Part shown: positions 44,760 to 53,611 of the stretch, piece by piece
Position numbering within the stretch: position 1 is the first letter of the stretch
Layout: every line of letters starts with the position of its first letter
Origin: Metabacillus sediminilitoris
GTDB taxonomy: Bacteria; Bacillota; Bacilli; Bacillales; Bacillaceae
Direction of reading: 5' to 3'
Length of the DNA stretch: 64,000 nucleotides
Assembly (NCBI RefSeq): GCF_009720625.1
Contig: NZ_CP046266.1
Coordinates: forward strand, 2,055,501-2,119,500
Notes under the pieces: generated by a model
What the model saw: the letters and a program-made list of their open reading frames with translations, nothing else
Told to the model about the DNA's origin: nothing
The model's database searches: none
Made by a program: the position numbers and the translations under genes

Positions 44760-46922
44760 ATGAATCTAAAAGACATAAGCACCTCAGTGCCAAAAAAGGA
44801 CCATAAAGGGAAAGTATCTGGCCAGTTGGCCTATATTAGTGACGTGAAAGTAGAAAATATGGTTTATGGTGTTTTGTATCGGTCGCCAATTGCTTATGGA
44901 AAAATCATATCTATTCAATTACCAAACCTTCCAGAAGGATATGAAGCTGTTGGTGCCGAGCATATCCCCGGACCGAATTATGTCAAAATGATCAAAGAAG
45001 ATCAGCCCATATTTGCGGGTGAGTGGGTCAATTATATTGGTGAGCCGATTCTCATGCTGGTTGGAACAGATCTGAATATCCTGTACCGTTTGTTAGATGA
45101 AGTGAAGATTGAATTTGAAGAACATCAAGCTATTTATACATTGGAAGAAGCAATCAAACAAAAATCAACATCCGCGTGTTTTGCAAGCTATGAATTTGGT
45201 GAAAGCTTAGCAAATATTTCAGCTATCGAGCAGGGAGCTCATCAAATTATCGAAGAAGAATATGATACGGGCTATCAGGAGCATGTCTACCTTGAGCCAC
45301 AAGGTATGCTTGCCATTTATAAGGATGATGAAATTGTTGTCCAGGGATCGATGCAATGTCTTTATTATATAAAAAATGCATTGCTAAGCGCTTTAGCATG
45401 TGGTGAAGATGAAGTCAGAGTTGTTCAAAGCCCTACTGGCGGAGGTTTTGGCGGAAAAGAAGATTATCCTTCGATGATGGCGTGTCATGTAGCCGTTGCT
45501 GCAAAAGCAGTCAAAAAATCGGTGATGCTCGTGTTCGACCGTTCTGAGGATATGGTGGTTACGACAAAAAGGCATCCTGCCAAACTCAAATATCGAACAG
45601 CCCTTGATAAGGAAGGAAATATTTTGAGCATGTGTGTTGACATTTTTCTTGATGGCGGAGCGAATGAGGGATTGAGCTCTGTCGTGCTGCAGCGCGCATT
45701 AATAAACAGTGCAGGTGTTTATAAAATTCCTCATTTTCATGCAAAAGGCTTTTGTTTAAAAACCAATACAGTTCCGAACGGTGCCTTCAGAGGCTTTGGT
45801 GCTCCACAAAGCTTTGCCGGAATCGAAAGTCATATGGGACATCTTAGTAAACTAGCAAACATCGAATCACTTAAATATAAACGGAAATACCTCGTCAAAC
45901 AAGGAGACCCCACCATCACCAAAGGTCAATTCCGCGACCCAATATTAATGGAAGAAATGATTGAGGACCTGCTCAACGTGTCAGATTACAATAAGAAAAA
46001 AGGGGAGTTTCAGCGTTTCAATCAGCAAAATCATCGCTATAAAAAAGGCATAGGAACGTCGCTGTTCCTCCACGGATGTGGATTTACAGGCAGCGGTGAA
46101 AGAGATCATATTAAAGCAACGGTGAAGCTGGCTAAATCAAAGGACGAAAAGGTTATGCTAAAAATCTCAAATTCTGATATAGGACAAGGCATTTTGACGA
46201 CGCTGTGTAAAATTGTCGCCAAAGAACTAGATCTCCCGTATGAAGAAATTTTATACCCTTATCCCGATACAAAAGAGGTTCCCGACTCCGGTCCGACAGT
46301 AGCCTCCAGGACGACAATGATCGTGGGAAAATTGCTTGAACGTGCCGCAAAAAAACTTAAGGCTCAGTGGCAAATAGGGGTGGAACAGGAAATAGTAGAG
46401 AACTATGTTCACCGTGAAATGATTCCTTGGGACGAGAAAACCTTCACTGGAGATGCCTACCCGGCTTATTCATGGGGTGTTAATATCGTTGAAGTAGAAG
46501 TTGATCGATTAACAGGAAATGTAAAGTTAGAAAAAGTATACGGCAATTATGAAGTTGGGAAGGTCATTGATGAACGGATTATGAAAGGTCAAATTGACGG
46601 TGGTTTAGCCCAAGGATTAGCGTACGGTTATCTAGAAAAGATGACGTCAAAGCAGGGCAGAATCCAGCAAAAAAGCATAACAGATTATGGACCCCCTACT
46701 TCATTAGACGTTGTTTCGATCGAAAGCAAGGTCTTTGATAATCCATATGCTGATGGTCCATACGGAGCGAAAGGGGCAGGTGAATTGACTTTAATAGGCG
46801 GCGCTCCAGCAGTCCAAGCAGCGGTCGAGGATGCACTGCAAACTTTTTTTCAGCAAATTCCAATTACACCAGAAGTCATTATTGAAAGTCTTTGGGTGAG
46901 AGAAGGTGAAGAGGTTGATTAA
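44760..46922 (+). CDS. Xanthine dehydrogenase-type molybdenum-binding subunit
   Basis: A 720-aa molybdopterin-binding catalytic subunit (PucD/XdhA type). Motifs: GGGFGGKEDYPSMMA (about 223-237) for cofactor contact, PNGAFRGFGAPQSFAG (about 338-353), GQGILTTLCKIVAKEL and the C-terminal GAKGAGELTLIGG whose Glu is the catalytic base. GAAGGGTG precedes the ATG. It overlaps the Fe-S subunit gene by 17 bp. The purine-type substrate is inferred from the set of neighbours; nicotinate or aldehyde oxidoreductases share the fold. Confidence 0.9.
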   Translation: MNLKDISTSVPKKDHKGKVSGQLAYISDVKVENMVYGVLYRSPIAYGKIISIQLPNLPEGYEAVGAEHIPGPNYVKMIKEDQPIFAGEWVNYIGEPILMLVGTDLNILYRLLDEVKIEFEEHQAIYTLEEAIKQKSTSACFASYEFGESLANISAIEQGAHQIIEEEYDTGYQEHVYLEPQGMLAIYKDDEIVVQGSMQCLYYIKNALLSALACGEDEVRVVQSPTGGGFGGKEDYPSMMACHVAVAAKAVKKSVMLVFDRSEDMVVTTKRHPAKLKYRTALDKEGNILSMCVDIFLDGGANEGLSSVVLQRALINSAGVYKIPHFHAKGFCLKTNTVPNGAFRGFGAPQSFAGIESHMGHLSKLANIESLKYKRKYLVKQGDPTITKGQFRDPILMEEMIEDLLNVSDYNKKKGEFQRFNQQNHRYKKGIGTSLFLHGCGFTGSGERDHIKATVKLAKSKDEKVMLKISNSDIGQGILTTLCKIVAKELDLPYEEILYPYPDTKEVPDSGPTVASRTTMIVGKLLERAAKKLKAQWQIGVEQEIVENYVHREMIPWDEKTFTGDAYPAYSWGVNIVEVEVDRLTGNVKLEKVYGNYEVGKVIDERIMKGQIDGGLAQGLAYGYLEKMTSKQGRIQQKSITDYGPPTSLDVVSIESKVFDNPYADGPYGAKGAGELTLIGGAPAVQAAVEDALQTFFQQIPITPEVIIESLWVREGEEVD

Positions 46923-47391
46923 ATTTACACTTAATGGAAAAGTGGTTGAAACTAACGCACCTGCCACAGAAAGATTACTAGATTTAGTAAGAGATGAGTT
47001 TGAGTTAATCGGAACAAAGGAAGGCTGCGGTGAAGGCGAATGCGGAGCCTGCAGTGTTTTTGTGAATAACCTCCTGCAAAACAGCTGCCTTATACCAATT
47101 GGCTCGATTGATGGGGCTGATATACAAACGATTGAAGGGATCATGGAAACGGACCAATTTAAGATTTTAGATGAGAGCTATTCAATTGCTGGAGGAGTGC
47201 AATGCGGATATTGCATTCCTGGAATGGTCATGGCAAGTGCAGCTTTATTATCCAAAAATCCTTATCCTTCAGAGGGTGACATTCGTGAAGGTATTTCCGG
47301 AAATCTGTGCCGATGTACGGGCTACAATATGATTGTTGATGCGATTAAACTAGCAGCTAAAAAAGGGGACGGCTTATGGCAGAAAAAATAA
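46906..47391 (+). CDS. Xanthine dehydrogenase-type 2Fe-2S subunit
   Basis: A 161-aa electron-transfer subunit. The plant-type ferredoxin cluster is EGCGEGECGACSVFV with a later Cys (QNSC); the helical second cluster is QCGYCIPGM and LCRCTGYN. GTG start, GAGAGAAG upstream, overlapping both neighbours (17 and 16 bp), so translation of the three structural genes is coupled. Confidence 0.93.
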   Translation: MKRLIKFTLNGKVVETNAPATERLLDLVRDEFELIGTKEGCGEGECGACSVFVNNLLQNSCLIPIGSIDGADIQTIEGIMETDQFKILDESYSIAGGVQCGYCIPGMVMASAALLSKNPYPSEGDIREGISGNLCRCTGYNMIVDAIKLAAKKGDGLWQKK

Positions 47392-48245
47392 CCGCGTATC
47401 GCTTCGATCGTTTAGACCAAACGTTGACCCAATTGAATAAAGAAAACTGTGTAATCATTGCTGGAGGCACCGATGTCATGGTCCTTCACAAAAGTCGAAG
47501 GGGAGTCCCCCCGAAAATCCCTAAACCAATTGTTTTTATAGATCACCTTTCTGAGCTAAAGCGGATCTATCAAAATCATAAGGATCTCCACATTGGTGCC
47601 TGCTGTACCTATAGCGATTTACTTGAAGACCCGTTCATTCCAATCCCATTAAAGAAGGCAATCAAAACGATTGCGGCACCGGCAATTAGAAACAGAGGGA
47701 CATTGGGAGGAAATATTTGCAACGCTTCTCCAGCTGGGGACACACTGCCATTATTATATGTATACAACGCAAAACTTTTGCTGCGCTCCGTTCATGGTGA
47801 CCGTGTCGTAGCGATTAATGATTTTATTCAAGGGCCACGAAGGGTTCAACGTCATTACAATGAAATGTTGGTTGAAATTATCTTGCCATCCGTATTAGAA
47901 GAAGGCTCTCATATCGTTTTTGAGAAAATCGGCAACCGCAACGCAGACGCAATTGCTAAAGTATCGTTTGCAGGATATATCCGGATAAATGGTGTTCGAA
48001 TCGAGGATGTTCGCTTTGCATTCGGTGCGGTCGGACCTACTATCGTTCGTTCCATTGATATTGAGAAGAAGTTGTATGGATTGACCATACCACTAACAGA
48101 AGCAGACATCGCTCAGATTGTGGCAGCCTTCGACAAAATCATTAATCCAATCGACGATCAGCGCTCCACTGCAATATACAGAAAAACAGTGGCCTTAAAT
48201 CTTTTACGTTATTTTCTTTGCATGAAGCAATATCAATCGAATTAA
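47376..48245 (+). CDS. Xanthine dehydrogenase-type FAD-binding subunit
   Basis: A 289-aa flavoprotein subunit (PucC/XdhB type). FAD contacts are VIIAGGTDVMVLHKSR (about 27-42) and RNRGTLGGNICNASPAGDTL (about 107-126). The C-terminal CO_deh_flav_C domain follows. It passes electrons from the Fe-S subunit to NAD or another acceptor. Coupled to the preceding gene. Confidence 0.92.
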   Translation: MAEKITAYRFDRLDQTLTQLNKENCVIIAGGTDVMVLHKSRRGVPPKIPKPIVFIDHLSELKRIYQNHKDLHIGACCTYSDLLEDPFIPIPLKKAIKTIAAPAIRNRGTLGGNICNASPAGDTLPLLYVYNAKLLLRSVHGDRVVAINDFIQGPRRVQRHYNEMLVEIILPSVLEEGSHIVFEKIGNRNADAIAKVSFAGYIRINGVRIEDVRFAFGAVGPTIVRSIDIEKKLYGLTIPLTEADIAQIVAAFDKIINPIDDQRSTAIYRKTVALNLLRYFLCMKQYQSN

Positions 48246-48269
48246 TGCTTAAAAAAGGGGGAGCTACTT

Positions 48270-49064
48270 ATGCTGCTGATGGAAAAAGTGGCCATGCTGA
48301 CACGTCAAAACGAAACCTTTGCTTTAGCCATGATTATTGAATCAAAAGGCTCGACACCTAGTCATGTAGGAAAAATGATTGTCTATCGTGATGGTACGAT
48401 TGAAGGAACGGTCGGAGGGGGCTTGGCTGAACACTATATTATCGAAGAGAGTGTAAAGGCGATTCAAAAGGGTCAATCAAAAATCGTTGAATACAAATTG
48501 AATAAACATGCAAAAGACGGAATTCAAATGAATTGTGGCGGAACGTTGCGGGTGTTTATTGAAGTCTATACAAGCAGGCCTGAACTCGTTCTGGCCGGTG
48601 CCGGTCATTTAGGCTATGCGTTGGCAAAGCTTGCTGATTTTCTTGAATATCCTTATTGCGTTGTCGATGATCGGATTGGTTACTGTACGAAGGAACGTTT
48701 TCCTAATGCGTCCAACCTTTTTGTGAATGAGGATATTGGAGAAGCAATGCTTGAAGCCAACCTCAATGAAAAATCTTACGTGGTGATTGTTACAAAAGAT
48801 CGTGATGAAATTGCATTAAAAATGGCACTGCAATTTCCGATTGCATATGTTGGGATGGTCGCCAGCAAGCGAAAGGTCATCAACATATTTGAAAAATTAA
48901 AAAGTGAAGGAGTCACACAAGAACAGTTGGAGCAGGTTCATTCTCCAATCGGGTTGGGAATTGGCTCAGAAACAACTGAAGAAATTGCAATCAGTATTAT
49001 CGGGGAAATCATCAAACTAAGCAGGGAAAAGAAGCCTATAAAAGTGAAACAATTAAACAGATAA
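48270..49064 (+). CDS. XdhC/CoxI-family molybdenum cofactor insertion protein
   Basis: A 264-aa maturation factor that binds and delivers (sulfurated) molybdenum cofactor, PucA type. N-terminal XdhC_CoxI domain: FALAMIIESKGSTPSHVGKM, GTVGGGLAEHYI. The C-terminal Rossmann-like domain has ELVLAGAGHLGYALAKLA. The last part, VHSPIGLGIGSETTEEIAIS, is the family signature. AAAAAGGGGGAG precedes the ATG. Last gene of the operon; the hairpin in the repeat at 49088 may terminate it. Confidence 0.9.
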   Translation: MLLMEKVAMLTRQNETFALAMIIESKGSTPSHVGKMIVYRDGTIEGTVGGGLAEHYIIEESVKAIQKGQSKIVEYKLNKHAKDGIQMNCGGTLRVFIEVYTSRPELVLAGAGHLGYALAKLADFLEYPYCVVDDRIGYCTKERFPNASNLFVNEDIGEAMLEANLNEKSYVVIVTKDRDEIALKMALQFPIAYVGMVASKRKVINIFEKLKSEGVTQEQLEQVHSPIGLGIGSETTEEIAISIIGEIIKLSREKKPIKVKQLNR

Positions 49065-49087
49065 GTAAAAAGAAGAAACAGTGGGGA

Positions 49088-49215
49088 AAAACACTAGCAA
49101 ATGTTGATATATCAATGTTTGTGAGTGTTTTTTTGTTTGGAGAAATGAACATCTTACTATCCTTTTTATAGCTTAACAAGGAAGTGACAGGTTCCATAGA
49201 ATGATTTTGTCATAA
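49088..49215 (+). repeat. Dispersed repeat with terminator hairpin (pair with 36074-36205)
   Basis: AACACTAGCAAA...TTTGTGAGTGTT around a palindromic TTGATATATCAA core, T run, then TATAGCTTAACAAGGAAGTG, ACAGGTTCC, ATTTTGTCA as in the 36-kb copy. Confidence 0.7.
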
Positions 49216-49221
49216 AAAAAC

Positions 49222-49449
49222 TTACAAAAACAAGATTTTGAACTCCAACAAAAGTTAAGATTACTTCAAGAAAATGGATTGACACTATACATGAAAGAAG
49301 ATTACCTTGAAAATGAAATTAAGAGAAATAAAGAAATTGGAATGGAACAATACAAAATAGAAAGAAAAGAAAAAGAGATTACAATCCCTGTATGGAAAAG
49401 AGGAGGAGGAGCAACAATCGATCGACCACTGGAAAAGGTGGTATCATAA
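49222..49449 (+). pseudogene. Unidentified truncated reading frame
   Basis: About 75 open codons without a proper start: LQKQDFELQQKLRLLQENGL (coiled-coil-like), then ITIPVWKRGGGATIDRPLEK and a stop. Begins directly after a dispersed repeat. No family recognised. It looks like the C-terminal half of a lost gene. Confidence 0.3.
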
Positions 49450-49542
49450 ATGGCGCATTACGGTATTTTTAATAATTTAGTAGAAGAGGTAATTCAATTT
49501 TCGTAGTTATAACTATTTATTTTAAACAAGATAGTGGATTTA

Positions 49543-49835
49543 AAATTTGACGTATAAGGAACAACATACTCAGTCGCTTGCTTTAGAAGCTATTCAACAT
49601 CATAATCGCGTAAATGCCGTGTGTCCTGGATATGTAGTTACTGCAATGAGAAAAGCTGCCATTATGGCAGTTGCTCAACGAAACGATTTAAGTTATTAAA
49701 GACAGCTTGAAAAAAATAAAGACTGAGCTTCCATCTGGTGAAATTATAAAACCTATCGAAGTGGCTAACACGGTTGCATTTTTACTAACTAATGTAGGGG
49801 AATCCATAAAAATTTCAGGTGGTGCAGTTTTATAA
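49543..49835 (+). pseudogene. SDR dehydrogenase, C-terminal remnant
   Basis: The first piece reads ALEAIQHHNRVNAVCPGYVV plus TAM, the post-catalytic region of short-chain dehydrogenases. After a break, GEIIKPIEVANTVAFLLTNV and IKISGGAVL complete the C-terminus in another frame. The Rossmann part and the YxxxK active site are absent. Confidence 0.7.
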
Positions 49836-49867
49836 ATAAAATTTTCTATTAAAATGGAGGGATTAAT

Positions 49868-51064
49868 ATGACGACACTACAAGGCAATAAGTTGGTAGAA
49901 TCCATTTTCACTAAAATAGATGAATCCTTTAAGGAGCTCCAAAGTTGGAGAAGATACTTGCATCAACATCCAGAGTTATCTTTTGAAGAAGTAAATACTG
50001 CAAAGTTTATCGAAGAAAAATTGATAAACTTTGGACTTGATGTGCAGTCAAAAATAGGTGGAAACGGTATCATTGGGGTTCTAAAGGGAGCACAACAAGG
50101 AAAAACAATCGCTTTACGGGCAGATTTTGATGCCCTGCCAATCGATGATGAGAAAGATGTTCCGTATAAATCACTAAATAAGGGTGTCATGCATGCGTGC
50201 GGACATGATGGTCACACTTCTGCTTTATTAGGTACAGCAAAGATATTGAGCAAATACAGGGACTATATAAAAGGTACAATTATCTTTGTTTTTCAGCATG
50301 CAGAGGAAAAGCCTCCTGGTGGCGCAAAATTTATGATTGAGGAAAAGATTTTGAACGGAGTAGACTATGTATTCGGTGCCCATCTTGCCTCGAATATTCC
50401 ATTAGGAAAAGTAGCTTATGGAGAAGGGTATAGGATGGCAGCTGTAGATAAATTTGAAATTATTGTGGAAGGAAAAGGTGGACATGGAGGATCTCCACAT
50501 CAGGCTATCGATGCACTTGTAATTGGAACGAATATCGTTAATTCTCTTCAACAAATTGTTAGTCGGAAAATTGACCCATTGAAATCTGCTGTTGTTACTA
50601 TTGGCATTTTTCAAGCTGGTACTGCATTTAATGTGATACCTGATACTGCTAGAATTGAAGGTACTGTCCGTACATTTGATGAAAATGTTCGAAAGCAGGT
50701 GGAGGAAGAGATTCATTCCATTGTAAAGGGAATTACTAGCTCCTTTCATGCAACATATAAAATAGATTATCTTAATGGCTACCCTGCATTGTTTAATCAT
50801 AAAAAAGAAACGGAAACTGTAAGCGAACTTTTATCAGAAGTGTTTACTAAGGAAGGGGTTATCGTTATGGAACCTTCCATGGGGGCTGAGGACTTTGCTT
50901 ATTTTCTAAAAGAAAAACCAGGTACTTATTTCAAAGTGGGTTCGAGAAATGACAATAAAAGTACTCATTTCCCACTTCATCATCCTAAATTTGATTTTGA
51001 TGAGCATGCTTTATTGAATATTGAAAAGTCGTTTGTGAAAATCGTTTCACACTATCTTTTTTAA
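49868..51064 (+). CDS. M20-family amidohydrolase/aminoacylase
   Basis: A 398-aa metal-dependent N-acyl-amino-acid hydrolase (YxeP/hippurate hydrolase group). Metal ligands: MHACGHDGHTSALLG (Cys/His at about 108-112), HAEEKPPGGA (Glu pair near 145), His in GAHLASNIPLG and the late STHFPLHHPKFDFDE. The lid/dimerisation domain is at about 186-300 (GGHGGSPHQAIDALVIG). AATGGAGGGATTAAT precedes the ATG. It stands alone; the xanthine dehydrogenase cluster upstream ends 800 bp earlier. Confidence 0.9.
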   Translation: MTTLQGNKLVESIFTKIDESFKELQSWRRYLHQHPELSFEEVNTAKFIEEKLINFGLDVQSKIGGNGIIGVLKGAQQGKTIALRADFDALPIDDEKDVPYKSLNKGVMHACGHDGHTSALLGTAKILSKYRDYIKGTIIFVFQHAEEKPPGGAKFMIEEKILNGVDYVFGAHLASNIPLGKVAYGEGYRMAAVDKFEIIVEGKGGHGGSPHQAIDALVIGTNIVNSLQQIVSRKIDPLKSAVVTIGIFQAGTAFNVIPDTARIEGTVRTFDENVRKQVEEEIHSIVKGITSSFHATYKIDYLNGYPALFNHKKETETVSELLSEVFTKEGVIVMEPSMGAEDFAYFLKEKPGTYFKVGSRNDNKSTHFPLHHPKFDFDEHALLNIEKSFVKIVSHYLF

Positions 51065-51103
51065 AAATCATTAAAAAGAATATTACCGAAGTTGTCACTC
51101 TAA

Positions 51104-51337
51104 TGGGGAGTTCTGAAAAACATCGTAATAAAGTTTAAAAATCATATTTGCCTCACTAGATTAATAGAGTTTTCAAAAGAGTTACAGGCCCGCAACAAGT
51201 CATTTGGATGCTGTGATCATCCACAGGACCATGAACTTCCTTCCAAGTACAAGTACGGAGATCATTTCCAAATCACAGAAGGTGATAGGCCAAAATCAAT
51301 CATTGATAAGTACATTATTAAAGAAGAGAGTAAATAG
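51104..51337 (+). pseudogene. Short unassigned coding-like frame
   Basis: About 77 open codons: FSKELQARNKSFGCCDHPQD, HELPSKYKYGDHFQITEGDR, ending IIKEESK. No ATG, GTG or TTG with a ribosome binding site. Not recognised. A terminator follows. Either a remnant or a gene with an unusual start. Confidence 0.3.
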
Positions 51338-51355
51338 TAAAAAAAATTTTCATTA

Positions 51356-51390
51356 AAAAACTTGAATGGCTTAAGCCTTTCAAGTTTTTA
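51356..51390 (+). terminator. Strong terminator
   Basis: AAAACTTGAA-GGCTT pairs with AAGCC-TTCAAGTTTT, an almost perfect 15-bp stem with no real loop, followed by T. Confidence 0.75.
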
Positions 51391-51521
51391 TGAATACAAA
51401 TATACATTAACTTAGACCATAATTGCCAAGTTTACTAGTACCTTCATGGTATTTGATAATTGGTTATAGAATGTGAAAAGTTACACTTAACGAAAGGCAT
51501 TGATAGAAAAAGGGTTAATGC

Positions 51522-51549
51522 TCAAAAAACCCCACAATATGTGGGGATT
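51522..51549 (-). terminator. Terminator of cwlJ
   Basis: CCCCACA (51530-51536) pairs with TGTGGGG (51540-51546). On the minus strand TTTTTTGAG follows. It abuts the stop codon of the gene. Confidence 0.75.
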
Positions 51550-51989
51550 TACCAAGTATAAGCACTTTCACATGTATTAGCCTGTGGCTCATAATAACAA
51601 TGTTGTTTATATTGTCCTGCAATTGGCTGGTTGTACCAAGTTGGCGGGCATGGAGCATACGGGTTAAAATACCATAGAGCATACTTTGAAGGATGTTCTC
51701 TCCAATAGTCTAACGTTTGTTTGGCTAATCTTTTTTCTTCGCTTCTTGCTCTTTGATAAAACACATTGCCTTTTTGTACGGCTTCAAAAGAAAAATTTCC
51801 TCCCTGCACTTGAAAAATCACGTGAGGTATTGTCCTTAAATCTTTAAAATCTAAACAATTAGCCTTTAGTCGATTGACAATGACATTACCAACCATAAGC
51901 ATCCCTTGTTTCCCTTCACCTTCTGCTTCTGCCCTCATCATCCTCGCCATTAAAGCAACGTCACTGTCCGTATATTTTACCCTTGGCAT
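51549..51989 (-). CDS. cwlJ: Spore cortex-lytic enzyme CwlJ
   Basis: A 146-aa cell wall hydrolase of the SleB/CwlJ family that degrades cortex peptidoglycan during germination. The domain spans the whole protein: ALMARMMRAEAEGEGKQGML with the catalytic Glu, VGNVIVNRLK, HVIFQVQGGNFSFEAV, ALWYFNPYAPCPPTWYNQ. It has no signal peptide, as expected for CwlJ, which is placed in the coat by the mother cell. An in-frame start at 52064 adds 25 poorly conserved residues; AGAGGTGATAAAA before 51989 makes that start better. Confidence 0.92.
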   Translation of the reverse strand: MPRVKYTDSDVALMARMMRAEAEGEGKQGMLMVGNVIVNRLKANCLDFKDLRTIPHVIFQVQGGNFSFEAVQKGNVFYQRARSEEKRLAKQTLDYWREHPSKYALWYFNPYAPCPPTWYNQPIAGQYKQHCYYEPQANTCESAYTW

Positions 51990-52367
51990 TTTTATCACCT
52001 CTAAAAGAATTGTATGATAAAGAATGATAAAAAAGTCGGCTAATCGCTGCAAAATAAACAGCATCTACTTTTATCAAATTGTCAACTTTATAGGGCTTTT
52101 AGTTCACTAGTAAGAACATAGGTCTTTTGTCATGTATCTCCCACGTTCAGGTAAGTGTGTGGGTTTTATCTTTTCCTTGTTTTGTTAGGGGATTTTTATG
52201 TGGTAAATGAAGTGTAAATTTGTAGTTATAGCCCATTGTATTATAAAATTCCAAGAGTGTGTATCCATTTTTATAGTACAATAAATGATACAATATCCTA
52301 TGTTTTATTATTTTACGATTCTTTTATAATAATGAAACAGTAATATAAATCGATAGGTGTGGTTAAA

Positions 52368-53375
52368 ATGCGGAGACTGAAAGGAATAGTCATTATTACT
52401 AGTTTGCTAGTAGTATGCTTTAGCCTGTACTTATTTCTTTTCAATTCTAATCCTAAACAAACAAAACAGATAGCTGTAGAAACTTCGAATATAACTGTAA
52501 CGACAGATGAAGCGATAATGGATGAAGAGAATGCTTCTGAAGATACAGGCCCTGAGAAAGTGGAACAGGTCGAGGATGATTCTAGTGATATGGCAGGTAA
52601 AGAAGAGGAAGAAGTTGTAGATGGCGAGAATCGTAAAAGCAGTACACTAACAGAAGATATCGGGGGAAAGGTTAGGGAAGCAGTAGAAGGTGTAATCAAA
52701 TTATTCAATAAAGATTTACAGGTCGTGGCAATAGGTGATTCCCTTACTCAAGGTGTAGGAGATGAAACAAAAAGCAGCGGTTATGTCGGGATCTTAAATA
52801 ACACATTTGAAGAGAATAATATAAATATCACGATTGAAAACTATGGAAAAAGAGGAAACCGTACAGACCAATTATTAAAACGCCTGGAAAAGGAAGAGAT
52901 TGCAGAATCAATTCAACATGCTGATATTGTTTTCATCACAATCGGAGCAAACGACATGATGAAAATTGTCAAAAACAGTTTTACTAACCTTCATTTAGAG
53001 CTTTTTAATGAAGAAAAAATAGAGTATCTTGAGAGATTAACCGCTATTTTTCATAAGATCAATGAAATAAATCCAGATACAAAAATTTATTTAATTGGTT
53101 TTTATAATCCATTCGAACGTTATTTTGGCGATATTGAAGAATTACAAATGATTGTGAACGATTGGAATGAATCAAGTAAATCCGTTACAGAGGAATTTGA
53201 GAATGTAAACTATATCCCAACCGCTGATCTATTTAGTGATTCCGACATTGAGCTATTAGCTGATGATCATTTCCATCCAAACACGAGCGGATATAAACTC
53301 ATGGCAGAGCGTATCTTAGAGAACATGGAAGAAGTTAGTGTCGAACAAGAGGGTATTACTGAGGATGTTGAATAA
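52368..53375 (+). CDS. SGNH/GDSL-family hydrolase (YpmR-like), membrane-anchored
   Basis: A 335-aa esterase/lipase-fold protein. N-terminal signal anchor at about 5-26, a ~70-residue acidic linker (EDTGPEKVEQVEDDSSDM), then the SGNH domain with block I AIGDSLTQGVGDE (Ser125), block II GKRGNRTDQLL, block III ITIGANDMMK and block V DDHFHPNTSGYKLM. All four catalytic/oxyanion residues are present. The ATG at 52368 is eight bases after AGGTG; a GTG nine bases upstream is also possible. Monocistronic. Confidence 0.85.
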   Translation: MRRLKGIVIITSLLVVCFSLYLFLFNSNPKQTKQIAVETSNITVTTDEAIMDEENASEDTGPEKVEQVEDDSSDMAGKEEEEVVDGENRKSSTLTEDIGGKVREAVEGVIKLFNKDLQVVAIGDSLTQGVGDETKSSGYVGILNNTFEENNINITIENYGKRGNRTDQLLKRLEKEEIAESIQHADIVFITIGANDMMKIVKNSFTNLHLELFNEEKIEYLERLTAIFHKINEINPDTKIYLIGFYNPFERYFGDIEELQMIVNDWNESSKSVTEEFENVNYIPTADLFSDSDIELLADDHFHPNTSGYKLMAERILENMEEVSVEQEGITEDVE

Positions 53376-53451
53376 AATTCTCTTATTTTTGGAAAATGTT
53401 TCATATTCTGTTCTCTTTATAGATTGGTGTTTTCAAACATTTTTTAGACGA

Positions 53452-53580
53452 AAAATAACCCACCCTTGAACCTAGCACGGCGATAGGGTGGGGGTTATTG
53501 CCAACATCGCTGATCCCCTTTGAAGGGCAACCTAGCTATTGTATGAATGTTGGTGTTCTAGCACCGAACAGTCTTTTTTA
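53452..53580. repeat. TxpA/holin-like toxin locus repeat, copy 3
   Basis: The best copy of the conserved part: ATAACCCACCCT...AGGGTGGGGGTTAT hairpin (53454-53498), CATCGCTGATCCCCTT, and terminator TGTTGGTGTTCTAGCACC/GAACAGTC with T run. The upstream toxin frame is reduced to a few codons (FLDEK). The hairpin lies in the convergent gap between the GDSL hydrolase and the sigma-54 activator and may terminate both. Confidence 0.6.
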
Positions 53581-53611
53581 CATCCCTTCAAGATGTTGAA
53601 TGGTAGGTTGA

